A DNA stretch of 64,000 nt, taken from NCBI RefSeq assembly GCF_902686445.1, contig NC_062213.1:38824741-38888740 (forward strand), in the 5' to 3' direction. This document shows, piece after piece, positions 61,994 through 64,000 of the stretch. Source of the DNA: Sciurus carolinensis. Lineage: Eukaryota > Chordata > Mammalia > Rodentia > Sciuridae. Within the stretch, counting starts at the first letter, position 1. Every line of letters starts with the position of its first letter. The translations under genes and the position numbers were made by a program. The notes below the pieces were generated by a model that was not told the origin of the DNA, made no database searches, and worked only from the letters and a program-made list of their open reading frames with translations.

Positions 61994-63634
61994 CCTCTGA
62001 ACTTTAAAAAAAATATTTTATAGACAAGTTGCAAACTGTGGCTGAAGTAGAGGAACTGTTGTGGACAGAGCACCTTGTGCTCACAGGAGTCTAAATTCTC
62101 AGGGAACAGGGAACCTCTTCTCCAAGTGTGCCTGTGCATACAGTCTTCCTCAGTTAAAATGGATGTTCCAATACAATGCCACTTTTCTGAAGAGAGAGAT
62201 TTCTCCTCCATGAAAGGGTTCAAATTGAAAGTTTAAGAAAAATGGAATGTATTTCTCTTTTACCACCTGCCTCTCACACTCCAATCAGTTGCCAATAATT
62301 GACTTTCTACTCTGTCTGTCCATTCTTCACTCTGCCCTAGATCTATATTTTCCAAAGAATTGGAGATGGTTCTGTGATTCCATCTACCCTTGGCACTTCT
62401 CCTTCTTCAAGCACAGCTGAAGGCACACTGCAAACGAAGACACTTTATCCCTTATTAGGTATACTTCATTTACAACAGGAGTCAAGAATTGTACATTCAA
62501 CATTTCTAGAAGTACCTTGCACTAAATTAAGGAGAATTAAACATATTTTAATGTGCTTTCTTTGAATCCTGAATCTTTTGCAAATATTAGTTTAGAAATA
62601 CAATATATTGTATTGTCCTGATTATTACATTTTACTTAAAAAACTTTTTCTTATTTTTATCGAGTGTGCTTTTTTCATGTTACATTGTTCTTTAGATCTT
62701 ATTTAAAAGAGGATATTTTAGGAACTGAGGTTTTAAAACATTTTATAAGAACTTGTTTGTTAATAGGAATGTGCTTGACATCAAAGTAAAATCACAAAGA
62801 AAAACCTGGTATGTTCAAGGTTTTCACAGGAAAAAAATGGTCATTAAATGTGGGGGAAAATATTACTGTTGCTTTTGGCAATAAGATAAAATGATGAATC
62901 AGGGCTTCTGTAACAATGTAAAGACAGTGGGACAGTGACTCAAGGTACTGGCAGATGTTTTATTTTGATACTTAATGGAGTTCACAGAATACCAGTTGAC
63001 TTTATTCTTAGGGGCATATTTTACAAATGGCAATGATGGATTTTCAGGCCTGGTTACACCTACCAGGAAAATGATGCAACCATTATTCACCTCTTCCAAC
63101 TATGGTTTTTATTGGCATCTTCTATGAGTTACACTTTGGCACTCTTCTAAACATCATCAGAGCATAAGTTCATTCTAAATCAAAAATTTTTACAAACTAA
63201 ACAATCCAGTGCTAAAAACTACCTAATTTACAAAAACCTAAAACTGTTTCCGTTCCAAGGAATGGGGCTATTTTGCAGGGGAAAATGTTCTTACTACATT
63301 AAGAGATAAATAGCTCTTTAACCCAATATAACTGGGTTTGCCAGAGCATTAGCCAAAACTGTACTGGCCATTAACTACCAGATGTGACCTACTGGTGACC
63401 TTTTCTAGTCCCTTTATCCCATATACCCACATCATGGATTGTCTAGACAAGTTAAAATTGCCAAAGCATATCCCCAGTAATTGCTGCAAGTATCTTCCAC
63501 TTCTATCACCTGTATCTGCAGTTGTACTGCAATAAGGCTTATATTCATCAACTGCTGTGAGAACCAACATAGTATTGCCTTCTCAATAAAATTAAATTCT
63601 TTGCTCATCGGTATTCATGAAAGAGGTTCATCAT

Positions 63635-64000
63635 TTATTCATTTAGCAAACTGACACTGAGCTCTAACTCTGCACCCAGTAATTTAAGGCACTATGGATG
63701 TAACAGTGAAAAAAAAATAATTAAAAAACTGTCTTTGTGAAACCTATATTCGGAGAAGGTGGAGAGAAGTCATAAGTAATTCTATAGAATGTCATTAGAT
63801 CATAAGTGGCAAGAGAATGATAAGAGAAGGGTAAAGCAGATGTGGAGTTCTGAGGAAGTGTTGTTAATTTTAAACAGGGTGGTCACAATAGGCTTGGCGA
63901 AGGTAAAAACCTGAGGAGCTGCTGGGAAAGCATCCTTGCGAAGGCCATGGCAGCAACCACACCATGTATGCTCAAGGAACAAGGAGGCCACTACAGCTGG
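63635..64000 (+). repeat. Ancient unclassified dispersed repeat (runs off the window)
   Basis: Sequences such as gcatccttgcgaaggccatg and aacaaggaggccactacag resemble a common ancient mammalian repeat. The class is uncertain. Confidence 0.3.

Larger units (their letters stand above)
45867..64000 (-). other. VPS13B: VPS13B intron, upstream part (incomplete)
   Basis: This is the 3' part of the intron preceding exon A; its acceptor is gttttttcttacag. The upstream exon is not seen in the window. It contains a broken DNA transposon, L1, LTR and SINE copies, listed separately. I recognise nothing in 45870-46780, 50140-52940, 53070-55265, 55330-56600, 56675-57770, 58820-59730 and 62000-63630. Confidence 0.8.

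Noticed and set aside
1..64000. A hidden multi-gene system, CRISPR-like array or novel RNA gene
   Set aside because: Direct repeats found are microsatellites, SINE target duplications or two-copy duplications, with no regularly spaced arrays and no second coding gene.

Overview
The window is AT-rich nuclear DNA from a mammal, most likely a squirrel-family rodent (Sciuridae). Two features point there: many ID-type SINEs, and composite B1-plus-ID SINEs (B1-dID). These sit on a mammal-wide background of MIR, L2, MER5-like and old L1 copies. No bacterial or viral gene layout is present. There are no operons, ribosome binding sites, CRISPR arrays or stand-alone RNA genes that I can support.

Only one gene can be supported: three internal exons of VPS13B (COH1), transcribed on the minus strand. 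In transcript order they are 45866-45179 (688 bp), 25176-25039 (138 bp) and 9222-8815 (408 bp). All three have AG/GT splice borders, and their phases join cleanly (0/1, 1/1, 1/1), giving 411 continuous codons plus one base. The introns between them are 20,002 bp and 15,816 bp. The window also holds at least 18.1 kb of the upstream intron and 8.8 kb of the downstream intron. VPS13B is a roughly 4,000-residue bridge-like lipid-transfer protein of the Golgi, and its loss causes Cohen syndrome in humans. The exons here encode part of the middle of the protein.

Everything else is intronic.
- 1-8814: a B1-dID, a MIR and a MER5A-like copy, otherwise mostly unrecognised.
- 9.2-25.0 kb: antisense L1 with a nested ID, L2, an LTR-like piece, a sense L1 with FADD reverse-transcriptase codons, and a cluster of three L1 3' ends.
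- 25.2-45.2 kb: a long decayed L1 (28.4-30.1 kb), an almost perfect 59-nt hairpin, a target-site-flanked L1 3' end, several ID and B1-dID SINEs, and microsatellites.
- 45.9-64.0 kb: an old DNA transposon broken by two retroelements, a young ID with a 20-nt target duplication, a second hairpin, antisense L1s with a nested SINE, and a MaLR-type LTR.

I found no evidence of an undescribed multi-gene system. The most unusual items are the two hairpins, a polyadenylated but 3'-truncated ID copy, the repeated G-rich tracts in L1 3' ends, and a DSGxxS degron-like motif in the VPS13B coding sequence. Repeat names come from recognising consensus patterns by eye. Repeat borders are approximate unless a target-site duplication is cited.
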